Shown: piece after piece, positions 33,846 through 41,941 of the stretch
Numbering within the stretch: position 1 is the first letter of the stretch
Layout of the letters: every line of letters begins with the position of its first letter
Assembly: GCA_040219515.1 (NCBI GenBank)
Contig: JAVJSI010000007.1
Location: forward strand, 1 to 64,000
Origin: Acidimicrobiales bacterium
GTDB taxonomy: Bacteria > Actinomycetota > Acidimicrobiia > Acidimicrobiales > Aldehydirespiratoraceae
Reading direction: 5' to 3'
Length of the DNA stretch: 64,000 bases
Notes under the pieces: generated by a model
What the model was told of the DNA's origin: nothing
The model's input: the letters and a program-made list of their open reading frames with translations, nothing else
The model's database searches: none
Position numbers and translations under genes: made by a program

Positions 33846-35251
33846 CAGATCGGGGCGATGGGGTCGAAACCGAGGAGGTCCTCGATCCAGGCGGTGGTCG
33901 TGAGCGTGCCGAGGTCGTCGTTCTGATGGCCGACGATCTGCAGGCCGACCGGCATGCCATCGGCGGTGAAACCGGCGTTGGTGGTGCCGGCTGGCCGCCG
34001 GGTCACGTTGAAGGCATACGTGTAGCTCACCCACGACTGCGTCTCCTCACCACCGATGGTCCCCTGGCGCTGCGACACCGGGGTGTGGCCGGCGACCGTC
34101 GGCGACACCAGTGCATCGAAGCCGGCCATCTTGGCGGCGAGGCCGAGCGACAGCGCCTGGGCCTGCTTGCGGGCGTCCTCCACTGCGTCGGACGTCAACA
34201 TCTCGTTGGCGAGGGTCAGCACTTCCCGGAGCCCCGGTGTGACCAGATCGAAACGATCGGGATCGCTCATCACCTCACGGAAGACGGGCACCATTCCGCC
34301 GTAGAAGAGCAGCGCGAACGGACCGATGACGTTCTCGATGACCGGGCCGATCTCGACCACCTCGACGCCCGCGTCCTCCACGCGGTCGACGGCGGCGCGG
34401 CACACTGCGTGGATCTCTTCGTCGGGCGCCTGGCCCTCGATCGAAGGCGCCCACAGCACCCGCTTCGGTGCCTGCGGTGCGGCCAGCGCTTCGCGATAGC
34501 ACCGGGCCGGAGCATCGAGCGAACGCAAGTCGCCCGGCGTGGGACCGCAGACCACGTCGAGAGCCAGCGCAACATCGCGAATGCGACGAGCCATCGGCCC
34601 GACCGTGGTGAGGTCGGCGGCTCCCATCGGGGCCGGCCCGCTCGGCACCCGCCCCTGGGTCGGCTTGTGACCCGACAGGCCGGTGAGCGCCGAGGGAATC
34701 CGGATCGAGCCGCCGCCGTCGGACCCCGTGGCCAGCGGCACCATACCCGAGGCGATCGCCGCCGACGTGCCACCCGACGAGCCGCCGGGCGAACGTGCCG
34801 TGTTCCACGGATTCACCGTGGCCCCGAAGACCGGGTTGTAGGTGTCGCCGGTCCATCCCGTCTCCGGCGTGTTCGTCTTCCCGATCACGACGCATCCCGC
34901 GGCGCGCAGCCGGGCGACCTCCGTCGCGTCCTCGGTCGCCGGTTCCGTCTCACCGACGACCAGCGAACCCCTCGAGGTGACGAAGCCCTTCGCGTCGGCG
35001 AGATCCTTCACGCCGATCGGGATCCCGGCGAGGTGCCCGACGTCCTCGCCGGCGGCCAGTCTCTCGTCGATGCGAGCGGCCTGGGCGCGCGCGTCGGCGG
35101 CATCGACCGCCACGAAGGCGTTGAGTACCGGGTTGACCTCGTCGATGCGGCGCAGGGCGGCCTCGGTCACATCGCCGGCCGACAACTCACGGTCACGCAC
35201 CCGTCGAGCCAGCTCTTGCACGGTCAGGGAACGGAAATCAGGAACAGTCAT
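33845..35251 (-). CDS. Amidase (amidase-signature family)
   Basis: A 468-residue protein from ATG 35251. The amidase signature is present: catalytic Lys82 in IPIGVKDLAD and the Ser region SPGGSSGGTSAAIASGM leading to Ser182 in GSDGGGSIR. Length is normal. It is related to acylamidase and GatA-like enzymes, but GatB/GatC are not nearby and the enzyme is probably a stand-alone amide hydrolase with unknown substrate. A REP-like element lies immediately upstream of its start region and another beyond its stop. Confidence 0.92.
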   Translation of the reverse strand: MTVPDFRSLTVQELARRVRDRELSAGDVTEAALRRIDEVNPVLNAFVAVDAADARAQAARIDERLAAGEDVGHLAGIPIGVKDLADAKGFVTSRGSLVVGETEPATEDATEVARLRAAGCVVIGKTNTPETGWTGDTYNPVFGATVNPWNTARSPGGSSGGTSAAIASGMVPLATGSDGGGSIRIPSALTGLSGHKPTQGRVPSGPAPMGAADLTTVGPMARRIRDVALALDVVCGPTPGDLRSLDAPARCYREALAAPQAPKRVLWAPSIEGQAPDEEIHAVCRAAVDRVEDAGVEVVEIGPVIENVIGPFALLFYGGMVPVFREVMSDPDRFDLVTPGLREVLTLANEMLTSDAVEDARKQAQALSLGLAAKMAGFDALVSPTVAGHTPVSQRQGTIGGEETQSWVSYTYAFNVTRRPAGTTNAGFTADGMPVGLQIVGHQNDDLGTLTTTAWIEDLLGFDPIAPI

Positions 35252-35302
35252 CTCGGGCCACTCTTCGCTCGCACGGTCAACGGCGACGTTACGCGACCCG
35301 CA

Positions 35303-35370
35303 CCCCCGTTGCATTCGGGGTCAGACCCCCGTTGCAGTTGGGGTCTGACCCCGGCAACGCTGAGCGTTGC
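35303..35370. repeat. REP-like compound palindrome, GGGGTC type
   Basis: Two palindromes, GGGGTCAGACCCC at 35317-35329 and GGGGTCTGACCCC at 35340-35352, each attached to CCGTTGCA-type sequence, then a perfect GCAACGCTGAGCGTTGC hairpin at 35354-35370. It lies in the 158-bp gap between the amidase start and the VOC stop. Confidence 0.85.
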
Positions 35371-35409
35371 TTGGAGTTCGGCTGGCGCCGAACTCCGCGG
35401 ATACAACGG

Positions 35410-35814
35410 TCAGGGATTGTGGCGGTCGGGGCCGTAGTGCTTGAGTTCGACGGTGTTGCCGTCGGGATCCTTCACATAGATACCGGTGCCGTAGCCGGCC
35501 GATCCCCAGATCCGCATGGGGCCGCCGACCACGTCGAATTCGCCCGACGCCGCCACTGCCTCGAGGTCCACGTCGTCGGCCACTCGCATCGAGAAGTGGT
35601 CGACGTTGGTGCCCGTGCGCTCGGCGACGAAGAGGTCGATCACCGTGTCGGCGTTGAGCCGCATGGACAGGAACGGCACGTCACCGGCCCGCCACTCGGC
35701 CTCGCGCTCCGGCGCGAGGCCGAGCTTGTCGCGATACCAGGCGAGCGAGCGCTCGGGGTCAGCGACGTTGAGCACGACATGGTCGTGACCGAGAATCCGC
35801 ACCGGTGCAGTCAT
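35410..35814 (-). CDS. Glyoxalase/VOC-family protein
   Basis: A 134-residue single VOC (vicinal oxygen chelate) protein. It starts ILGHDHVVLNVADPERSLAWY, contains the internal DPDGNTVELKHYG ending where a metal-binding Glu sits, and YGTGIYVKDPDGN. VOC proteins include glyoxalases, ring-cleaving dioxygenases and resistance proteins; the substrate cannot be deduced. The gene is separated from the plus-strand zinc ribbon by 22 bp at its 5' side, so the promoters must overlap. Confidence 0.9.
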   Translation of the reverse strand: MTAPVRILGHDHVVLNVADPERSLAWYRDKLGLAPEREAEWRAGDVPFLSMRLNADTVIDLFVAERTGTNVDHFSMRVADDVDLEAVAASGEFDVVGGPMRIWGSAGYGTGIYVKDPDGNTVELKHYGPDRHNP

Positions 35815-35836
35815 GGTCCGACGCTACCCTCGCGCC

Positions 35837-36157
35837 ATGCCGCTGGTCAGCTGTCCGCACTGCGACGAGGACGAGAACCTCGAGGGCGCCAGCGTCGACG
35901 GCACGATCACCATCACCTGCGGCGAGTGCGGTGCCACGTGGGATCGCGACATGACACCCCGGTGCACCACCTGCGACAGCCCCGACGTCCGAGAGGCGCT
36001 CCAGGCGATCCTCGACAAGTCACGCGGCACGCAACTCTCGATCCAGTCCATGAAGGTCGTCTGGCTCTGCCCCGACTGCGACGCCGACACACTGCGCCGC
36101 TATCTCGACTCGAACACGCCGCTGCCGCCCGACCAGATGCCCGTCGACCCGAAGTAA
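35837..36157 (+). CDS. Small zinc-ribbon protein
   Basis: A 106-residue protein with four Cys pairs: CPHC near the start, CGEC (about 34), CTTC (about 48) and CPDC (about 79), enough for two zinc ribbons. The rest is charged and without further motifs. Such proteins bind nucleic acid or other proteins; none can be named. It ends five bases before the HAD gene and is probably cotranscribed with it. Confidence 0.7.
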   Translation: MPLVSCPHCDEDENLEGASVDGTITITCGECGATWDRDMTPRCTTCDSPDVREALQAILDKSRGTQLSIQSMKVVWLCPDCDADTLRRYLDSNTPLPPDQMPVDPK

Positions 36158-36162
36158 CGATC

Positions 36163-36834
36163 GTGGCGTACCGGGCGGTGTTGTTCGATTGGATGCTCAC
36201 GCTGGCCGACTACCCGCAGCGAGAGGTACTGCTGCGCCGCGCTGCGGCGATCATCGGACGCTCGATCAGCGACGCCGCCGTCGAAGAACTTCTTGTCGGC
36301 ATGGCTCGGGCCGACGCCGATTCCGAGGTCGTGGAGGCGATGTCTCGGTGCGACTGTTCGGCGGCCGAGCACGAACACGCGGAAATGCTGCATTTTCGGC
36401 GGTCCGGGCTGGACGAGGAACTCGCCAGGGCGTGGTACTCCCTGCTCGGCAGGCCCGGAACGCACCCGATCTATGCCGAAGTGCCAGCCCTTCTTCACAC
36501 CCTCGCCTCGCACGACGTCCGCGTGGTCGTGATCAGCGACATCCACGTCGACCTGCGGATGCACGCACGAGCAGCCGGCATCGAAGCGCTGGTCGACGGC
36601 TGGGTGCTGTCGTACGAACACGGCGTGCAGAAACCGGATCTACAGATCTACGAGCTCGGACTCGACGTCGCGGGGGTCGATGCCAGCGATGCCCTCATGG
36701 TCGGCGACCGTCATGTCGCCGACGGCACCGCCTCGCTGCTCGGCGTCGACTCGCTCATCCTGCCTGCTCGGCTGGAGCGCGACCCACTGGTCATCGACTC
36801 ACGCCTCGACGGCGTTGCCCGCCTTTCCCTCTGA
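36163..36834 (+). CDS. HAD-superfamily hydrolase
   Basis: A 223-residue protein from GTG 36163. Motif I is VLFDWMLTLAD: the nucleophile Asp is present but the Asp two residues later is replaced by Met, as in haloacid-dehalogenase-type members (FDAYGTL). Motif II is VVISDIHVD, motif III the Lys of GVQKPD, motif IV LMVGDRHVADG. A helical cap of about 90 residues sits between motifs I and II. It could be a dehalogenase or a non-canonical phosphatase; substrate unknown. It follows the zinc-ribbon gene with no space. Confidence 0.85.
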   Translation: MAYRAVLFDWMLTLADYPQREVLLRRAAAIIGRSISDAAVEELLVGMARADADSEVVEAMSRCDCSAAEHEHAEMLHFRRSGLDEELARAWYSLLGRPGTHPIYAEVPALLHTLASHDVRVVVISDIHVDLRMHARAAGIEALVDGWVLSYEHGVQKPDLQIYELGLDVAGVDASDALMVGDRHVADGTASLLGVDSLILPARLERDPLVIDSRLDGVARLSL

Positions 36835-36847
36835 GGAAATCGAGGCA

Positions 36848-38281
36848 TCAGGCCGACAGGAGTTCGACGAGCCGCTCGAGACCCGCAACGCGCGAACCCT
36901 TCACCAGGACGGCGTCATCGGGTCCGATCGGCTCGCCCAGCGGCGGATCGGCCAGAAGCTTCATCGCCTCCGGAACGTCACCGGCCAGGTCCGCCCCCGG
37001 GTCGGTCGAAGGGGCCGGATCGAGTCCGGCCAGATAGTCCGGCGCGTCCACCGCGATGACATGGATGCCGAGCTCGGCTGCGAGTCGACCCATGCGTGCG
37101 TGCTCGGCCGCGGCGATGTCGCCGAGCTCGGCCATCTGTCCCAGGACGGCGAAGCGGCGGCCGCGGGCAGGGACGGGGAGGGCCGCCAACGACCGCAGCG
37201 CGGCCTCGACCGACATCGGGTTCGCGTTGTAGGTGTCGTCGATGATCCGCGTCCCCAGGGCCGAACGAACGAGGGCCATCCGCATCGGCGACAGCACCGG
37301 TCGGGCGAGCCCCGCCGCCACCGTGTCGAGTGACACGCCGACCGCCAGCGCCGCCGCTGCGGCGGCGAGTGCGTTGTCGACCAGGTGTGTTCCCCGGGCA
37401 CCGAGCACCACCTCGACGCGGCCCTGGGGCGCGACGAGCGTGAACGTCGGCACCAGCTCGTCGTCGAGCACCACGCCATCGGCATGTACGTCCCCGCCGG
37501 GGCCGAAGGTGACCACCGCGGCCGAGGTGCGAGACGTCATCGCCGCCACGAGGGGCTGACTCGCGTTGAGCACCGCCACGCCCCCGTCGCCGGCGGCCGG
37601 CAGAGCCTCGATCAGTTCGCCCTTCGCCTCCGCCACTGCCTCGACCGAGCCGAACTCGCTCGTGTGGGCCGCGCCGACCGTCGTCACGATGCCGACCGTG
37701 GGCCGACCGACGGAGCACAGCCGCGCGATGTGGCCGATCCCGCGGGCGCCCATCTCGAGCACGAGCGCCTCGGTGTCATCGGGCGCATTGAGGATGGTGA
37801 GCGGTACGCCGATCTCGTTGTTGAACGACCGATGGCTCGCATACGTCGGCCGGTCGAGCGAGAGAATCGCCGCCAGGAAGTCCTTCGTCGTCGTCTTCCC
37901 CACCGACCCGGTGATCCCCACGACGACCCGTCCGTCGAGCCGAGCCCGCCCAGCGGACCCGAGCGCGGCCAGCGCCGCAGCCGTGTCGTCGACCTGCACG
38001 ATCACCATCGTCGCGTTCACCCCGACGAGATCGGTGGCCGGCCGCGACGACAGCGACACCGCCGCGCCCGAGGCACCCACGAAGTCGTGGCCGTCGCGTT
38101 CGGCCAGCAGCGGCACGAACAGAGCCGGCTTCGAGATTGCCGGCTTCGGGAGTGCCGACACGTCGCCGGCCGCCTCGATCTCCCGGCTGTCCTGGGTGAC
38201 CACGTCGATCACCGTGGACGGATCACCGGCCACGACCTCACCATCGACGGCCTCAGCGATCTCCGCGGCGATCCAACGCAT
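36848..38281 (-). CDS. murF: UDP-N-acetylmuramoyl-tripeptide--D-alanyl-D-alanine ligase
   Basis: A 477-residue Mur ligase. The ATP loop GITGSVGKTTTKDFL is at 123-137, the central domain includes SFNNEIGVPLTIL and LVLEMGARGIGHI, and the C-terminal domain has IIDDTYNANPMSVEAAL and RRFAVLGQMAELG, as in MurF. The enzyme adds D-Ala-D-Ala to UDP-MurNAc-tripeptide in peptidoglycan synthesis. It lies outside a dcw cluster and starts 33 bp from the divergent ddl gene, whose product it consumes. Confidence 0.95.
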   Translation of the reverse strand: MRWIAAEIAEAVDGEVVAGDPSTVIDVVTQDSREIEAAGDVSALPKPAISKPALFVPLLAERDGHDFVGASGAAVSLSSRPATDLVGVNATMVIVQVDDTAAALAALGSAGRARLDGRVVVGITGSVGKTTTKDFLAAILSLDRPTYASHRSFNNEIGVPLTILNAPDDTEALVLEMGARGIGHIARLCSVGRPTVGIVTTVGAAHTSEFGSVEAVAEAKGELIEALPAAGDGGVAVLNASQPLVAAMTSRTSAAVVTFGPGGDVHADGVVLDDELVPTFTLVAPQGRVEVVLGARGTHLVDNALAAAAAALAVGVSLDTVAAGLARPVLSPMRMALVRSALGTRIIDDTYNANPMSVEAALRSLAALPVPARGRRFAVLGQMAELGDIAAAEHARMGRLAAELGIHVIAVDAPDYLAGLDPAPSTDPGADLAGDVPEAMKLLADPPLGEPIGPDDAVLVKGSRVAGLERLVELLSA

Positions 38282-38314
38282 GTGGGAAGTGTGGCACGAC
38301 TACCGTCGGGGCCA

Positions 38315-39469
38315 GTGCCTACCCCGAAGCCAGACAAGATCCGCCTCGTCGTGCTCTTCGGCGGCCGCTCCGCCGAGCACGACGTCTCCTGCGTGTCCGC
38401 CCGTCACGTGCTGGCCGCCGTCGACCCCCGCCGCTACGACGTCGAGCCCATCGGCATCACCCGCGACGGCGAATGGGTGCTCGCCGAAGACGCGATGAAG
38501 GCCCTTGCCGAGGGTGCCGCGAGTCTGCCCGAACGCCTCACCGCCCGGGGTCCGGAGGTCGACGCGTTGCCGCTGTTGGCCAACCCCGGCGCGTCGGCCA
38601 CCTCCTCGCCGACCGTGGTGCTCCCGGTGCTCCACGGCCCCATGGGCGAGGACGGCACCATGCAGGGCCTGCTCGAACTCGCCGGCGTGCCCTATATCGG
38701 CGCCGGCGTGCTCGCCTCGGCGCTCTGCATGGACAAGGTGAAGGCCAAAATCCATCTCGCCGCCCACGGCATTCCGCAAGGCCGATTCCGCTGGCTGACC
38801 GTCGACGCCGACGAGTTCGGCGGCGTCCGCGGAGCCGACGGCAGCCCGTCGACGGTCGCCGACGAGGTCGCGGCGGCGATCGCCGAGCTCGGACTGCCGC
38901 TGTTCATCAAGCCGGCCAACATGGGCTCGAGCGTCGGCGTCTCCCGTGCCACCACGGCCGCCGAGGCCGCCGCCGCCGTGGAACTCGCGGCCAGCTACGA
39001 CCGCGAGGTCGTGATCGAGGAGGAGATCATCGGCCGCGAGCTCGAGATCTCGGTGATGGGCAACGAAGACCCCGTCGCCAGCACGGCGGGCGAGATCATT
39101 CCCGGCGCCGCGTTCTACGACTACGCCGACAAGTACGAGGACGGCGCCCGCCGACTCATCCCGGCGCCGCTCGAAGCCGACGAACTCGCCGAGATGCAAC
39201 GACTGGCGATCGCGACGTATCGCGCCCTCGGCGTCGAGGGCCTCGGCCGCGTCGACTTCTTCCACGAGACCGACGGCAAGGGTGGCGGAGCGGGGCGGGG
39301 CTGGCTCGTCAACGAGCTCAACACCATGCCCGGCTTCACGCCAATCTCGATGTACCCCGAGATGTGGGCCGCCGTCGGCGTCGACTACCCCACGCTCATC
39401 GACCGCTTGGTCGACCTCGCCCTCGCCCGTCACCGCCGCCAGCAATCCCACACCCGCACCGACCACTAG
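38315..39469 (+). CDS. ddl: D-alanine--D-alanine ligase
   Basis: A 384-residue protein from GTG 38315; the much longer open frame upstream overlaps murF antisense and is not protein-like. It shows the Ddl N-terminus LVVLFGGRSAEHDVS, the HGPMGEDGTMQGLLEL region, GAGVLASALCMDKVKAK, the ATP-grasp FIKPANMGSSVGVSRA, and the ending ELNTMPGFTPISMYP. It joins two D-alanines using ATP for peptidoglycan. Divergent pairing with murF allows coordinated control from one 33-bp promoter region. Confidence 0.96.
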   Translation: MPTPKPDKIRLVVLFGGRSAEHDVSCVSARHVLAAVDPRRYDVEPIGITRDGEWVLAEDAMKALAEGAASLPERLTARGPEVDALPLLANPGASATSSPTVVLPVLHGPMGEDGTMQGLLELAGVPYIGAGVLASALCMDKVKAKIHLAAHGIPQGRFRWLTVDADEFGGVRGADGSPSTVADEVAAAIAELGLPLFIKPANMGSSVGVSRATTAAEAAAAVELAASYDREVVIEEEIIGRELEISVMGNEDPVASTAGEIIPGAAFYDYADKYEDGARRLIPAPLEADELAEMQRLAIATYRALGVEGLGRVDFFHETDGKGGGAGRGWLVNELNTMPGFTPISMYPEMWAAVGVDYPTLIDRLVDLALARHRRQQSHTRTDH

Positions 39470-39492
39470 ATCCCGCCGGCCAACAGGCGAGC

Positions 39493-39529
39493 GGGACAGG
39501 TGTCTGACACCAACAGGACAGGTGTCAGG
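39493..39529. repeat. REP-like palindrome, GGTGTC type
   Basis: GGTGTCTGACACC at 39499-39511 then ACAGGACAGGTGTCAGG. The TetR stop codon (39525-39527) lies inside the second GGTGTCA copy. Related to the triple copy at 62238-62294. Confidence 0.85.
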
Positions 39530-40136
39530 TGGGGGTGAGGGCGGCGTGGAGGAAGCGGATGAGTTCCTGGCGGCGGGCCACTGTCGAGCGCAACGATGCG
39601 GGGAGGCCCATTGCCCGCTGCACCTCGAGCTCCGTCGCCACCCCGACGACCGTGGAGTACAGCGACAGCAGCAGCATCGAGGCGTCCGACGAGCGGAGGC
39701 GGCCGGCGTCCATCTCGCGCCGGAGGAAGTCACGGGCCCGATCGACGCTCGGCGCCACGTGGCCGGCGAGTCGCTCCGCCGTGATCGACCCGGGCCGCGT
39801 CACCTCACGAACCAGACCGAGTAGTTCGGGACGTCGCACGGCCAGGCGGAAGACGTGGCGCACGATGGCTTCGACCTGTTCGATGCCCCGCAGACCCCGA
39901 GACGCTTCCGCCTCGAACACGCCGACGAGGTCCGCAGCCGCGTCGTCGATGACCGCGTCGAACAGCGCCTGCTTGGACGGGAAGTAGTAGAGGATCGTCT
40001 GCTTGCGCACGCCGAGCTGTTCGGCCAGCGCATCGAGCGAGGTCGCCGCGTAGCCATCGGTGCCGTAGGCGGCGAGGGCCACGGCGAGGATGCGCTCACG
40101 CGTGGGGGTCTCGACGGGGGTGTCAGAGACAGCCAT
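39525..40136 (-). CDS. TetR-family regulator of the reductase/lipid locus
   Basis: A 203-residue TetR protein: ERILAVALAAYGTDGYAATS, then the HTH LDALAEQLGVRKQTILYYFP at about 34-53. The C-terminal helices form the usual ligand domain. Twenty-two bases upstream of its start is the 16-bp palindrome TCTACCAATTGGTAGA, repeated upstream of the reductase gene at 42690-42705. It is therefore the probable repressor of both itself and the reductase operon. The ligand, perhaps a fatty acyl-CoA, is inferred only from the target genes. Confidence 0.93.
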   Translation of the reverse strand: MAVSDTPVETPTRERILAVALAAYGTDGYAATSLDALAEQLGVRKQTILYYFPSKQALFDAVIDDAAADLVGVFEAEASRGLRGIEQVEAIVRHVFRLAVRRPELLGLVREVTRPGSITAERLAGHVAPSVDRARDFLRREMDAGRLRSSDASMLLLSLYSTVVGVATELEVQRAMGLPASLRSTVARRQELIRFLHAALTPT

Positions 40137-40157
40137 GACCCGTGTCTACACCGGTTC

Positions 40158-40173
40158 TCTACCAATTGGTAGA
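40158..40173. promoter_or_regulatory. TetR operator, copy 1
   Basis: Perfect palindrome TCTACCAATTGGTAGA in the gap between the tetR start (40136, minus) and the reductase-like fragment. An identical copy is at 42690-42705. Size and symmetry suit a TetR dimer. It is 185 bp upstream of the MFS transporter, so that gene may also be repressed from here. Confidence 0.8.
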
Positions 40174-40194
40174 CATCGCTGCCGGATCAGAGCC

Positions 40195-40335
40195 GTGATT
40201 CGGGAGGAGCCCGACCAGACGCGTATCGCCGTCACCGGCTCGACCGGGTTCCTCGGCACGGCGCTGGTCGAAAGACTGTCGCGCGGCCGACGAAGGGGAC
40301 CAGTCGTCAGGCACCTCCCCGATAGGTTGTCCTGA
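40195..40335 (+). pseudogene. 5' fragment of the reductase gene
   Basis: From GTG 40195 the frame reads VIREEPDQTRIAVTGSTGFL and continues GTALVERLSRG, matching the start of the intact gene at 42728 (VIREELNQTRIAVTGSTGFL...). The DNA from about 40155 to 40287 aligns without gaps to 42687-42819, about 86% identical by hand count, and includes the operator. After the TGSTGFLG Rossmann loop similarity ends and the frame stops. It is a duplicated or residual 5' end, not a functional gene. Confidence 0.85.
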
Positions 40336-40357
40336 TGGTCAGCGGTTGCGGAGCATT

Positions 40358-41854
40358 GTGACACCGCAGGCGGGATCGGTGGCGCTCGACAGCACCGACG
40401 GTCGCCTGGTGGTCGGCACGACAGTGGCCGGTTCGGCGGTGGCGATGCTGACCGCCACCGTGGTCAACGTGGCGCTCCCCGCCCTGGCCGATGACCTCGG
40501 CGCCACTTCGGGACAGCAGCAGTGGGTCGTCAACGGCTACCTCCTGACCATCGCGTCGCTCATCCTCATCGGTGGCAACCTCGGCGACCGCTACGGCCGG
40601 CTGCGGCTCTACCGGATCGGCACCATCTGGTTCGCCGCCGCGTCGTTGCTGTGCGCGGCCGCTCCGTCGGTCGAGGTGCTCATCGCCGCCCGTCTCCTCC
40701 AGGGCATCGGCGGGGCCCTGCTGACGCCCGGGTCGCTCGCCATCATCGAGGCCACCCTGCGGCCCGACGACCGTGGGCGCGGCGTCGGTCAGTGGTCCGG
40801 ACTGAGCGGAGTGGCCGGCGCCGTCGGCCCGTTGGTGGGTGGACTGCTCGTCGACATCTCGTGGCGCTGGGTGTTCCTTCTGAACCTGCCGGTGGCCGCC
40901 GTGGTGCTGGTCCTGAGCCGGCGGGTGCCCGAGTCCATCGACCGCACCGCCCGCGACCAGCCCCTCGACATCGTCGGCGCGGGACTTGCCGCGTTGTTCC
41001 TCGGTGGCGCCTCGTTCGCCATGATCCAGGGTCCGACCGGCGGCTTCGGCACCCTCGACTGGATTGCCGTCACCGCGGCCGTCGGGAGCAGCGTGATCCT
41101 CGTCGTCCACGAACGACGCCAGTCCCACCCCATGGTCCCCGTCGACCTCTTCACCATCCGGCCCTTCGTCGCCGCCAACGTGGTGACGCTCCTCGTCTAC
41201 GGCGGAATGGGCGTGGTGTTCTTCCTGCTGTCGATCCAGCTCCAGGTCGCCCTGGGCTGGAGTCCGATCGCCGCGGGCGCCGCCCTCCTGCCGGTCACCG
41301 CGTTGATGATGATCCTGTCCTCGCGCTTCGGCGACCTGGCGCAACGGATCGGTCCCCGGTGGCCGCTCACCTTCGGTCCCGTCCTGATCGCGGGCGGGAT
41401 GCTGCTGCTGGCCGGGGTCGGCCCCGGGGACACGTACGCGACGAGCGTGCTCCCCGGCGTTCTCGTCTTCGGTCTCGGCCTGGCCGCGTCGGTCGCCCCG
41501 GTCACCGCCACGGCCCTCGGCAGCATCCCCGACGAGCGCGCCGGGGCCGCGTCCGGACTCAACAACGCCATCAGCCGATCGGGCCAGCTGCTGACCATCG
41601 CCGCGGTGCCGCCACTCGTCGGCCTGACCGGCGATGCCCTCGGTGACGCCGGCGAACTCGCCGCCGGATTCCAGAACGCGATGTTCGTCGGCGCGGGATT
41701 CGTCGTCTCCGGTGCGGTCGCCGCGGCACTCCTGTTCCACTCCGACGACCTCGATGCCGAGGCCGGCACGGGGGACGACGGCGCCACCGACGTCCACGAC
41801 TGTGGGGTCCGCTACCACTGCGGAGTGGAGTCACCGCAGCTCGTACGGCACTAG
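40358..41854 (+). CDS. MFS drug/proton antiporter (DHA2, 14-TM type)
   Basis: A 498-residue transporter from GTG 40358 (TTG 40346 is an alternative). It begins with a membrane helix and the family motifs QQQWVVNGYLLTIASLILIG and the loop motif A GNLGDRYGRLRLYRIG. The pattern LLQGIGGALLTPGSLAIIEA in helix 5 and about 14 hydrophobic segments overall match EmrB/QacA-type exporters. Substrate unknown; it may export a lipid-like or toxic compound. It sits between the two copies of the reductase 5' region and precedes the diiron oxidase. Confidence 0.9.
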   Translation: MTPQAGSVALDSTDGRLVVGTTVAGSAVAMLTATVVNVALPALADDLGATSGQQQWVVNGYLLTIASLILIGGNLGDRYGRLRLYRIGTIWFAAASLLCAAAPSVEVLIAARLLQGIGGALLTPGSLAIIEATLRPDDRGRGVGQWSGLSGVAGAVGPLVGGLLVDISWRWVFLLNLPVAAVVLVLSRRVPESIDRTARDQPLDIVGAGLAALFLGGASFAMIQGPTGGFGTLDWIAVTAAVGSSVILVVHERRQSHPMVPVDLFTIRPFVAANVVTLLVYGGMGVVFFLLSIQLQVALGWSPIAAGAALLPVTALMMILSSRFGDLAQRIGPRWPLTFGPVLIAGGMLLLAGVGPGDTYATSVLPGVLVFGLGLAASVAPVTATALGSIPDERAGAASGLNNAISRSGQLLTIAAVPPLVGLTGDALGDAGELAAGFQNAMFVGAGFVVSGAVAAALLFHSDDLDAEAGTGDDGATDVHDCGVRYHCGVESPQLVRH

Positions 41855-41941
41855 CCGGAGTCGGCGTCGTACTCGTCGGGGAGCTCGTCCGCGTAGGCTC
41901 CGACACCGAGCACCCATCCGCGATCGCGAGAGGCCGGCTCC

